Part shown: positions 8,174-14,718 of the stretch, in pieces | How positions within the stretch are numbered: position 1 is the stretch's first letter | Layout of the letters: every line of letters begins with the position of its first letter | NCBI GenBank assembly: GCA_023418355.1 | Contig: JAEZZU010000216.1 | Span: forward strand, 1-26,398 | Origin: Pseudomonadota bacterium | GTDB taxonomy: Bacteria > Pseudomonadota > Gammaproteobacteria > Burkholderiales > Burkholderiaceae_C | Length of the DNA: 26,398 nt | Direction of reading: 5' to 3' | Notes under the pieces: model-generated | What the model was told of the DNA's origin: nothing | What the model saw: only the letters and a program-made list of their open reading frames with translations | Database searches by the model: none | Translations under genes and position numbers: made by a program

Positions 8174-9334
8174 TCAGCGGCGCTGTGCCCGCGCCACCGA
8201 CCACAGATAGTTCATCTCTGCACAGAACGGCTGGGCACAGGTGGCACGCCCCTGGTACTGGCAGCCTGCGCGGTTGCACAGACCGGCCTGCTCGTTGCCG
8301 TTTTTGCGCTGCCGGGGCTGGTTGGTACCGTCGGCCTCGGCCTGCAGCATCAGCAGCCAGGGGTCTTGCCCCCGCCCTTGCAGCATGGCCTGTACCTCTT
8401 GCTGTGAGAGGTAGGCGGGCATGTAGATCGCCGCTGCGGGGGCGGCCGCAGCTGCCTGAGCCAGGGGCTGAAATTCCAGCTGCAGGATGGCACTGGTGCG
8501 CATGGCCTGTGCAGCCACCGCAGCGGCGCTGCCAGGCACAGCCTGGGGTTGCATGACCAGACCAAAACTGCCGCTGGCCAGCTGCTGCACGCTGCCCGCA
8601 AAAGGCAGGGGCAGGAGTGCATTGCCCAGCTGCTGTGCTCCAGCGATGGAGGCTCCGCCGGGCAGTGCGGCTGCCAGTGTGGACTGTGCCTGTGCCCACG
8701 CGGCAGGCACGCGCAGGGTCAGCGTAAAGCCTCGTTCACCATCTGCGGCCTGGATGCTGCCTTGCTGCACCAGCCAGTTCTGCAGCTGCGGCAGCGGTGC
8801 GGAGCCCACCGGGCGCTGGGCCGAATTCGCTGCTGCGCTGCCTGCGGCGGTGGAGGCCTGTGCCGTGGCCACAGATGCACCCGCATGCTGCAGTACGGCC
8901 TGTGTCAGCTGTGCAGACCAGGACTGCACGCTCACCAGCTGCTGTGGCAGGGGCTGCTGGGCAGTGAACTGTTGCAGCAGGGCTGAGAGCAATTGCTGCA
9001 TCTGGGGTGTGACCCCGCCTGCAGGCCAGCTGGCGGGCATGTCTACCTTGGTGGGCTGAACCTGGCTGACCAGCTGCTGTACCAGCTTGGCAAATGCTTC
9101 GAGCTTGATGGCCTGCTGGGCCTGTGGAGAAAGATCGACCGTATTGGCCAGTGCGGTCTGCATGGCCTGGACGATGGGAGCCAGAGAAGCGGTCTGGCTG
9201 ACGCTGCTGGCCGGTGCAACAGGTGTGCTGGGCACCGCGCCGGTGGTGGCAGAAGTGGAGTCTCCATGGCCGCCAGAACTGGGGGTGATGGACTGAATGG
9301 GCAATACGGAGGAGGGAGGAATGCTGGGAGTCAC
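8174..9334 (-). CDS. Uncharacterised Ala/Gln-rich protein with a four-cysteine C-terminal tail
   Basis: A 386-residue protein that I do not recognise. Residues 1–310 are rich in Ala, Gln, Ser and Pro. They carry helical stretches (AIKLEAFAKLVQQLVSQVQ; TPQMQQLLSALLQQF) and two short beta-like pieces (GFTLTLRVPAAW; ILQLEFQPL). This loosely recalls hook-length-control proteins, but no diagnostic match is visible. The tail is different in character: C353-x4-C358-x7-C366-x4-C371, the only cysteines in the protein, ending FCAEMNYLW. It looks like a small metal-binding module. Translation starts at GTG 9334, the only start that gives the full N-terminus. There is no signal peptide. It is convergent with gdhA and divergent from the FAD dehydrogenase. 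It is probably a real gene; function unknown. Confidence 0.72.
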   Translation of the reverse strand: MTPSIPPSSVLPIQSITPSSGGHGDSTSATTGAVPSTPVAPASSVSQTASLAPIVQAMQTALANTVDLSPQAQQAIKLEAFAKLVQQLVSQVQPTKVDMPASWPAGGVTPQMQQLLSALLQQFTAQQPLPQQLVSVQSWSAQLTQAVLQHAGASVATAQASTAAGSAAANSAQRPVGSAPLPQLQNWLVQQGSIQAADGERGFTLTLRVPAAWAQAQSTLAAALPGGASIAGAQQLGNALLPLPFAGSVQQLASGSFGLVMQPQAVPGSAAAVAAQAMRTSAILQLEFQPLAQAAAAAPAAAIYMPAYLSQQEVQAMLQGRGQDPWLLMLQAEADGTNQPRQRKNGNEQAGLCNRAGCQYQGRATCAQPFCAEMNYLWSVARAQRR

Positions 9335-9462
9335 ACCGCCACTCTAGAGGAAAACCACGTTCGTTGGCAGCTGCGGACACATCGTGCCAGCCTCGATGTG
9401 AGGAGGCATGCATTCAGCGGGGGCTGAGACATCGCACAATGGCGGCAGTGAAAGGTCTGGAT

Positions 9463-10845
9463 ATGTCTCAGCAAGAATTCTTGATTGCCCTGCAAAACCG
9501 CCTCGGTGCGGATGTTGTATTGACCGGCGACGCGATTGAAGCGCGCTACCACACGGACTGGAGCGGTACGCCCCCCGTGCAGCCCCTGGCGCTGGTGCGT
9601 CCACGCAGCACCGAAGAGGTGAGCGCCGCGCTGCGCCTGTGCCATGCGCACCGCATCGCCGTGGTGCCCCAAGGTGGTTTGACCGGACTGGCAGGTGCCG
9701 CCGTGCCTGTGGAGGGCTGTGTGGCCATTTCCATGGAGCGCATGAATGCGATTGAAGACATCAACCCCCGCTCCATGCTGATGACGGTGCAGGCTGGCGT
9801 CACGCTGCAGGCCGCGCAGGAAGCGGCCGTGGAAGCCGGCATGGTGTTTGGCGTGGACCTGGGTGCGCGCGGCAGCTGCCAGATTGGTGGCAATGTCTCC
9901 ACCAACGCCGGTGGCAATGGCGTGCTGCAGCACGGCATGATGCGCGAGCAGGTGCTGGGCCTGGAAGTGGTGCTGGCCGACGGCACGGTGCTGCCCATGC
10001 TGCGCCCCATGATCAAGAACAACACGGGCTATGACCTCAAGCACTTCTTCATCGGTGCCGAAGGCACGCTGGGTGTGATCACGCGCGTGCTGCTGCGTCT
10101 GCGTCCCATGCCTAAGGCCAAGGTGACAGCGCTGGTAGCCATGCCGGGCTTTGACGAATCGCTGGCCGTGCTGCAACGCATGCAGCAGCACTTTGGCAAC
10201 AGCGTGGCTGCGTTTGAGCTGATGTGGGACAGCTTTGTGCAGACCTCCATCCGCTGGCAGAAACTGCAGGCGCCGTTTGCCGAGAGCCACCCCTTCCTCG
10301 CGTTGATTGACATTGACGGCAAGGACGAAGCCAGCCTGCGTGAAGCTGTGGAAGAAGCGCTGGGTGAAGCCATGGAAGCCGGTGATGTGCTGGATGCCGT
10401 GATTGCCCAGTCCCAGACCCAGGCCAAGACCCTGTGGAAGCTGCGCGAAGCACCGGCCGAGATGAACACCAACATGCATCCACCGATCAACTTTGACGTG
10501 AGCCTGCCTCAATCGGAAATCGGCAAATTCGCCGAAGCTTGCCAAGCTGCGTTTGACGCACGCTGGCCAGGCAACCACTCCATCTTCTTTGGCCACGTGG
10601 GCGACGGCAATCTGCACGTCTCCACCGATGGCAAGACCGTGAATGGCGAGTGCGATGCGGTGGAAGCCGAGCTGTACCGCATCGTTGGTGAGTTCCACGG
10701 CTCCGTCTCCGCCGAGCACGGCATTGGCCTGCACAAAAAGCCTTATCTGGCGCTGAGCCGCACACCACAGGAACTGGCGGGCATGCGTGCCATCAAGGCG
10801 GCGCTGGACCCGCTCGGGTTGATGAACCCCGGCAAGGTGTTCTGA
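9463..10845 (+). CDS. FAD-binding D-2-hydroxyacid dehydrogenase (D-2-hydroxyglutarate / D-lactate type)
   Basis: A 460-residue flavoenzyme of the GlcD/LDHD/D2HGDH family that oxidises a D-2-hydroxyacid to the 2-oxoacid. The FAD-binding PCMH domain occupies roughly residues 35–215, with the PQGGLTGLAGAAVP loop and GGNVSTNAGGNGVLQHG. The C-terminal cap has the metal/substrate motifs HVGDGNLHV and SAEHGIGLHKK, ending in the usual LDPLGLMNPGKVF. Resemblance is greatest to D-2-hydroxyglutarate dehydrogenases, but D-lactate cannot be excluded. ATG 9463 follows AAAGG and gives the family length; an upstream open extension is unlikely. It is monocistronic, with a strong terminator after it. Confidence 0.9.
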   Translation: MSQQEFLIALQNRLGADVVLTGDAIEARYHTDWSGTPPVQPLALVRPRSTEEVSAALRLCHAHRIAVVPQGGLTGLAGAAVPVEGCVAISMERMNAIEDINPRSMLMTVQAGVTLQAAQEAAVEAGMVFGVDLGARGSCQIGGNVSTNAGGNGVLQHGMMREQVLGLEVVLADGTVLPMLRPMIKNNTGYDLKHFFIGAEGTLGVITRVLLRLRPMPKAKVTALVAMPGFDESLAVLQRMQQHFGNSVAAFELMWDSFVQTSIRWQKLQAPFAESHPFLALIDIDGKDEASLREAVEEALGEAMEAGDVLDAVIAQSQTQAKTLWKLREAPAEMNTNMHPPINFDVSLPQSEIGKFAEACQAAFDARWPGNHSIFFGHVGDGNLHVSTDGKTVNGECDAVEAELYRIVGEFHGSVSAEHGIGLHKKPYLALSRTPQELAGMRAIKAALDPLGLMNPGKVF

Positions 10846-10873
10846 CTCCAGTATTGATTTCCGCGTTCGTGCG

Positions 10874-10907
10874 AAGCCCGATGGCATGGGTGCCATCGGG
10901 CTTTTTT
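10874..10907 (+). terminator. Strong rho-independent terminator
   Basis: Arms 10874–10886 and 10891–10903 pair perfectly over 13 bp around TGGG, followed by a T run to 10907. It closes the FAD dehydrogenase unit and insulates the downstream hut promoter. Confidence 0.95.
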
Positions 10908-11021
10908 GTTGTGGTGCGCAGGAACCCAGGCAGCGTGCAAAGCTGGTGCACGCCTTGCCTGCACAAGGTGCGCAGTCGCTTGCCGGGTCCGCTGAAAAGG
11001 GCTTTTCGTGCCAACGCAGGC

Positions 11022-11037
11022 TGGCACAGCGTTTGCA
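11022..11037 (+). promoter_or_regulatory. Sigma-54 (-24/-12) promoter
   Basis: TGGCAC-N5-TTGCA is an exact match to the RpoN consensus. GG is at 11023–11024 and GC at 11035–11036, with the required 10 bp between them. The predicted transcription start is about 11047, giving a leader of about 170 nt. Pseudomonas hut promoters are known to be RpoN-dependent, with NtrC or CbrB as activators. Its use here is inferred. Confidence 0.65.
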
Positions 11038-11107
11038 GTACTCGCCGGGACAGGACATGTTGCACTGGCAGACCGTACATCCAGCAAGGCTGTGGGCGGG
11101 ACCAAGC

Positions 11108-11117
11108 TGTCTAGACA
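11108..11117 (+). promoter_or_regulatory. HutC-type operator, box 1
   Basis: TGTCTAGACA is a perfect 10-bp palindrome. The GTCTAGAC core is the form bound by HutC/NagR-subfamily GntR regulators. It differs by one base from the box before hutH. It lies about 60 bp downstream of the predicted sigma-54 start, so repression would act as a block to elongation or on a second promoter. Confidence 0.65.
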
Positions 11118-11219
11118 TGACTGATCAACCCCTTGCGCACTGGTTGCACCGCCTGGCAAATGCAGGCGGCTTTGTGGCTGGTGTGGATCTGTTGTTTCCA
11201 CCTTGACCTAGGAGGGTTC

Positions 11220-12197
11220 ATGGCCTCGACATCACAGCGCAGAAATGCGTGCATTTGGAAGATGGGATTGCTAGCTGCGTGCGCAGTGGGAGCCATACAC
11301 ACGGCTTCAGCACAGGAAACCAAGATTGTGCTGGGCATGTCGGGGTGGACAGGTTTTGCTCCGCTGACCCTGGCGGACAAGGCAGGTATTTTCAAAAAGA
11401 ATGGCCTGCAGGTGGATCTGAAGATGATCCCGCAGAAGGACCGCCACCTGGCGCTGGCCTCGGGCGCCATCCAGTGCGCAGCCACCACCATTGAGACGCA
11501 TGTGGCCTGGAATGCCAATGGTGTGCCCATCGTGCAGATCTTCCAGATGGACAAGTCGTATGGCGCTGACGGCATGGCGGCGCGCAATGACATCCAGAGC
11601 TTTGCCGACCTCAAGGGCAAGACCGTGGCTGTGAGTGCCCCCGGCACCTCGCCGTACTTTGGTCTGGCGTGGATGCTGAGCAAGAACGGCATGTCGATCA
11701 AGGACGTGAAGACCGTCTCGCTCGAACCCCAGCCGGCAGCGCAGGCCTTTGTCGCAGGCCAGAACGATGCGGCCATGACCTACGAACCCTACCTCTCCAC
11801 CGTTCGTGCCAATCCGGCGGCTGGAAAGATCTTGACCACGACCCTGGACTACCCCTGGGTGATGGACAGCGTGGGATGTGATCCCAAGTGGCTCAAGGCC
11901 CATCCGGAGGCCGCGCAGGCGCTGACCAAGTCGTACTTCGAAGCGCTGGACATGATTGCGTCCGAGCAGGACAAGAGCTTCGAAATCATGGGTGCAGCGG
12001 TCAAGCAGACTGGTGAGCAGTTTGGCAAGTCGGCCTCATTCCTGAAGTGGGCCAACAAGGAAGCCAACCAGAAATTCTTTGCCAATGACCTGGTGCCTTT
12101 CATGCAGGAGTCCGCCGTCATCCTCAAGGAAGCGGGCGTGATCCGCAAGCTGCCTGACGATTACAGCGTGATGTACGACACCAGCTTCATCCAGTAA
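11220..12197 (+). CDS. ABC transporter substrate-binding protein (NitT/TauT/SsuA-like), hut-linked
   Basis: A 325-residue periplasmic binding protein. A basic start (STSQRRNACIWK) is followed by the hydrophobic MGLLAACAVGAIHTASAQ, a Sec signal with likely cleavage after about residue 32. The mature part shows the NMT1/SsuA-like pattern: GMSGWTGFAPLTLADKAGIF, DLKGKTVAVSAPGTSPYFG, and later AFVAGQNDAAMTYEPYL. ATG 11220 has a strong AGGAGG Shine-Dalgarno. It is the first gene of an operon with permease, ATPase and hutC. The ligand is therefore probably histidine, urocanate or a related imidazole, although this family classically binds sulfonates, nitrate or pyrimidine-like compounds. The ligand call is inference. 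Confidence 0.88.
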   Translation: MASTSQRRNACIWKMGLLAACAVGAIHTASAQETKIVLGMSGWTGFAPLTLADKAGIFKKNGLQVDLKMIPQKDRHLALASGAIQCAATTIETHVAWNANGVPIVQIFQMDKSYGADGMAARNDIQSFADLKGKTVAVSAPGTSPYFGLAWMLSKNGMSIKDVKTVSLEPQPAAQAFVAGQNDAAMTYEPYLSTVRANPAAGKILTTTLDYPWVMDSVGCDPKWLKAHPEAAQALTKSYFEALDMIASEQDKSFEIMGAAVKQTGEQFGKSASFLKWANKEANQKFFANDLVPFMQESAVILKEAGVIRKLPDDYSVMYDTSFIQ

Positions 12198-12218
12198 GCC
12201 CAGACGAGGATTTTGAGT

Positions 12219-13085
12219 ATGGAAGCGGTATCTCCTTCTGTTCAGACCACCTCTGAGGCTGCGGCAAAAGCGGTATCGCCTCCTGCGCGCAAACCCTCCA
12301 GGTCTCGCCGCTGGGCACCATTGGAGCCTGTGTCTGGCACGGCCAAATGGGTGCTGGGCGTTGCTTTCTTCGTGCTGTTTTTGCTGGTGTGGAGCGCGGC
12401 CACGCTGGGCGGCATGGTGTCTCCCACGTTTTTGGCCAGCCCCGTCACCATGGCGCAGGAAGCCGTGCTGCTGTTTACCGAATACGGCTTTCACCGTGAC
12501 ATCGGCATGACCGTCTGGCGTGTCATGGGCGGCTTTGTATTGGCCGCTGCGCTGGCCGTGCCACTGGGCATTGCCATGGGAGCATGGAAGCCCATTGAGG
12601 CCTTCTTTGAACCCTTTGTGTCGTTTTGCCGTTACCTGCCTGCTTCAGCCTTTATTCCGCTGCTGATTCTGTGGGCCGGGGTGGGCGAGCTGCAGAAGCT
12701 GCTGGTGATCTTCATTGGCACGTTCTTCCAGGTCACGCTCATGGTGGCCGTCACCGTGGGCAGTGCCCGCAAGGATCTGGTGGAAGCCGCCTACACGCTG
12801 GGCGCAAGCCATGCCGGCATCGTGCGCCGCGTGCTGATTCCGGGCGCTGCCCCCGGCATTGCGGAAACGCTGCGTCTGGTCCTGGGCTGGGCCTGGACCT
12901 ATGTGATCGTGGCAGAGCTCATCGGCTCGTCCTCGGGCATTGGCCACATGATCACGGACAGCCAGGCGCTGCTCAATACCGGCCAGATCATCTTCGGCAT
13001 CATCGTGATTGGCCTCATCGGGCTGGTGTCGGACTTCATTTTCAAGACCATCAACCGTCGCATGTTCGAGTGGAGCACCCTGTGA
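12219..13085 (+). CDS. ABC transporter permease, hut-linked
   Basis: A 288-residue inner-membrane permease of the SsuC/TauC type. A ~40-residue basic, Ala/Ser/Pro-rich cytoplasmic N-terminus precedes about six membrane segments, starting with WVLGVAFFVLFLLVWSAATL. The EAA loop that contacts the ATPase is clear: EAAYTLGASHAGIVRRVLIP. ATG 12219 is used because GAGGA ends 8 bp upstream; an in-frame TTG at 12213 is less likely. Its stop overlaps the ATPase start (TGATG, shared base 13085), so the two are translationally coupled. It works with the preceding binding protein and the following ATPase. Confidence 0.92.
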   Translation: MEAVSPSVQTTSEAAAKAVSPPARKPSRSRRWAPLEPVSGTAKWVLGVAFFVLFLLVWSAATLGGMVSPTFLASPVTMAQEAVLLFTEYGFHRDIGMTVWRVMGGFVLAAALAVPLGIAMGAWKPIEAFFEPFVSFCRYLPASAFIPLLILWAGVGELQKLLVIFIGTFFQVTLMVAVTVGSARKDLVEAAYTLGASHAGIVRRVLIPGAAPGIAETLRLVLGWAWTYVIVAELIGSSSGIGHMITDSQALLNTGQIIFGIIVIGLIGLVSDFIFKTINRRMFEWSTL

Positions 13086-13864
13086 TGAACCAGCTCTCTA
13101 TCCAAGGTGTTTCGCGCACGTTCACCAACTCCAGGGGTGTGAGCACCCAGGCGCTGCTGCCGGTGGATTTCGAGGTGCGCGAGAACGACTTCGTCACCAT
13201 CCTGGGCCCTTCGGGCTGCGGCAAATCCACCATGCTGCGCATTGTTGCGGGGCTGGACTTTCCCACCACGGGACAGGTGCTGCTCGATGGACAGGCCGTG
13301 GAAGGCCCGGGCGCGGACCGGGGCATGGTGTTCCAGAGCTACACGCTGTTCCCGTGGCTGACGATCGAGCAGAACATCCGCTTCGGCCTGCGCGAGAAAG
13401 GCGTGAGCGAAGCCGTACAAAAGGAACGCAGCGACTACTTCATTGCCAAGGTGGGGCTGCGCGGCTTCGAGCAGCACTTTCCCAAGCAGCTGTCCGGCGG
13501 CATGCAGCAGCGCACGGCCATTGCGCGTGCGCTGGCCAATGATCCCAAGATCCTGCTCATGGACGAGCCCTTTGGGGCACTGGACAACCAGACCCGCGTG
13601 CTCATGCAGGAGCTGCTGCTGGGCATCTGGGAGTCCGAGCGCAAGACGGTGCTGTTTGTCACGCATGACATTGACGAGGCCATCTTCATGGCCAACCGCG
13701 TGGCCGTGTTCAGCGCCCGTCCGGGCCGCATCAAGTCGGACATTCCGGTGCCGCTGCCGCACCCGCGGCACTACACGATCAAGACCTCGCCCGAGTTCAT
13801 GGAACTCAAGGCGCGGCTGACCGAAGAAATTCGCGCCGAGACACTGGCTGCGGCCGCCCACTGA
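13085..13864 (+). CDS. ABC transporter ATP-binding protein, hut-linked
   Basis: A 259-residue nucleotide-binding subunit. Walker A is GPSGCGKST (41–49), the Q-loop is VFQSYTLFPW (Q84), the signature is LSGGMQQR (from 136), Walker B is ILLMDEPFGALD (156–167), and the switch histidine is H194 in VTHD. It is closest in style to SsuB/TauB ATPases, matching the other two subunits. ATG 13085 overlaps the permease stop. hutC follows after 20 bp with its own Shine-Dalgarno. Energises import of the hut-linked substrate. Confidence 0.95.
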   Translation: MNQLSIQGVSRTFTNSRGVSTQALLPVDFEVRENDFVTILGPSGCGKSTMLRIVAGLDFPTTGQVLLDGQAVEGPGADRGMVFQSYTLFPWLTIEQNIRFGLREKGVSEAVQKERSDYFIAKVGLRGFEQHFPKQLSGGMQQRTAIARALANDPKILLMDEPFGALDNQTRVLMQELLLGIWESERKTVLFVTHDIDEAIFMANRVAVFSARPGRIKSDIPVPLPHPRHYTIKTSPEFMELKARLTEEIRAETLAAAAH

Positions 13865-13884
13865 AAACGCCGCCAGGAGTCCAC

Positions 13885-14652
13885 ATGCGTACCGGGCACT
13901 CCGAACCACTGCACGCCACAGCGGTGCATGAATCCCCTGTGGCGCTGTACCAGCAGATCAAAAGCCATGTGACCCAGCACATTGCGGACGGCTCCTGGCC
14001 GGCCGGGGCGCGTGTGCCTTCGGAGCAGACGCTGGTGCAGCAGTTTGGCGTGGCACGCATGACGGTCAACCGTGCGCTGCGCGAGCTGGCGGAGCAGGGC
14101 CTGATCGTGCGCGTGCCTGGTGTGGGTTCGTTTGTGGCCGAGAACAAGCCGCAATCGAATTTGCTGCGTATCGCCAATATCGCGCAGGAAATTGCGCGGC
14201 GCGGCCATGACCACCGCTTTGAGCTGATCGTGATGCAGCGTGTGGCGGCCTCGCCGGAGGTGGCTGCAGCGCTGGAGCTGGAGGTGGCCAGCTCCGTCTT
14301 CCATCTGCAGGGCGTGCACTTTGAAAACGAAGTGCCGGTGCAGCTGGAAAACCGCTACGTCAATCCGCGCATGGCCCCGGATTTCATGGCTCAGGACTTC
14401 ACGCGTGAGCAGCCCTCGGCCTATCTGGTGCGCAATGTGCAGTTTGACCAGATGGAGCATGTGGTCGATGCCATGCTGCCCACCGCCGAGCAGGCGCGCT
14501 GGCTGCAGATGCCGCCCGAGCAGCCGTGTCTGGTGCTGACGCGTCGCACCTGGCTGCGCGGCACGCCGGTGACCTGGGTCCAGTGCGTGCACCCCGGCAT
14601 GCGCTACCGGCTGGGGAGCCGCTTCCGCACGGACACCGTGCACGAGATGTAA
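13885..14652 (+). CDS. hutC: Histidine-utilisation repressor HutC (GntR family)
   Basis: A 255-residue GntR/HutC-subfamily repressor. The N-terminal winged helix (about residues 17–87) contains PVALYQQIKSHV, VPSEQTLVQQFGVARMTVNR and GLIVRVPGVGSFVA. The UTRA effector domain (about 105–245) contains VFHLQGVHFENEVPVQLENR and PCLVLTRRTWLRG. Urocanate is the known inducer of HutC homologues. ATG 13885 follows CAGGAG. It is the last gene of the transporter operon and lies directly before hutH, separated by a terminator. Two TGT-TAGACA boxes, at 11108 and 14700, are the obvious targets, so it would repress its own operon and the catabolic one. Confidence 0.96.
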   Translation: MRTGHSEPLHATAVHESPVALYQQIKSHVTQHIADGSWPAGARVPSEQTLVQQFGVARMTVNRALRELAEQGLIVRVPGVGSFVAENKPQSNLLRIANIAQEIARRGHDHRFELIVMQRVAASPEVAAALELEVASSVFHLQGVHFENEVPVQLENRYVNPRMAPDFMAQDFTREQPSAYLVRNVQFDQMEHVVDAMLPTAEQARWLQMPPEQPCLVLTRRTWLRGTPVTWVQCVHPGMRYRLGSRFRTDTVHEM

Positions 14653-14663
14653 AGCTTTTTGCG

Positions 14664-14696
14664 CCGCTGCATGACGCAGGTCATGCGCGGTTTTTT
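14664..14696 (+). terminator. Terminator between hutC and hutH
   Basis: CCGC (14664–14667) and GCATGAC (14669–14675) pair with GTCATGC (14680–14686) and GCGG (14687–14690), with a bulged T at 14668 and a GCAG loop. Six T follow. It separates the transporter/hutC unit from the hutH unit, and also overlaps the likely hutH promoter. Confidence 0.82.
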
Positions 14697-14700
14697 AAAT
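14671..14700 (+). promoter_or_regulatory. Candidate sigma-70 promoter of the hutH operon
   Basis: ATGACG (14671–14676) and TTAAAT (14695–14700) are 18 bp apart. The start would be near 14707, inside the HutC-type box and about 12 nt before the hutH ATG. The match is moderate; no sigma-54 consensus is visible here. Confidence 0.3.
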
Positions 14701-14709
14701 GTATAGACA
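14700..14709 (+). promoter_or_regulatory. HutC-type operator, box 2
   Basis: TGTATAGACA differs from box 1 (TGTCTAGACA) at one position. It lies 9 bp before the hutH ATG, where bound repressor would cover the probable transcription start and ribosome site. Confidence 0.6.
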
Positions 14710-14718
14710 GGTATAGCC

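Larger units (their letters stand above)
10846..11219. other. Control region of the hut transporter/hutC operon
   Basis: This 374-bp stretch has no supported gene. In order it holds the terminator of the upstream gene, an imperfect dyad at 10948–10973, an exact sigma-54 consensus (11022–11037), a HutC-type palindrome (11108–11117), and the Shine-Dalgarno AGGAGG at 11210–11215. A cysteine-rich minus-strand reading frame from 11118 runs through the terminator and was not accepted. Confidence 0.7.

Noticed and set aside
10936..10951. Minus-strand sigma-54-like match (GTGCAC-N5-TTGCA)
   Set aside because: The essential GG of the -24 element is missing and no minus-strand gene follows.
9331..11118. 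Minus-strand 595-codon open frame with a cysteine-rich start near 11118
   Set aside because: It is antisense to the FAD dehydrogenase, runs through a perfect terminator, and its start covers the sigma-54 and HutC sites. GC-rich antisense frames are commonly open.
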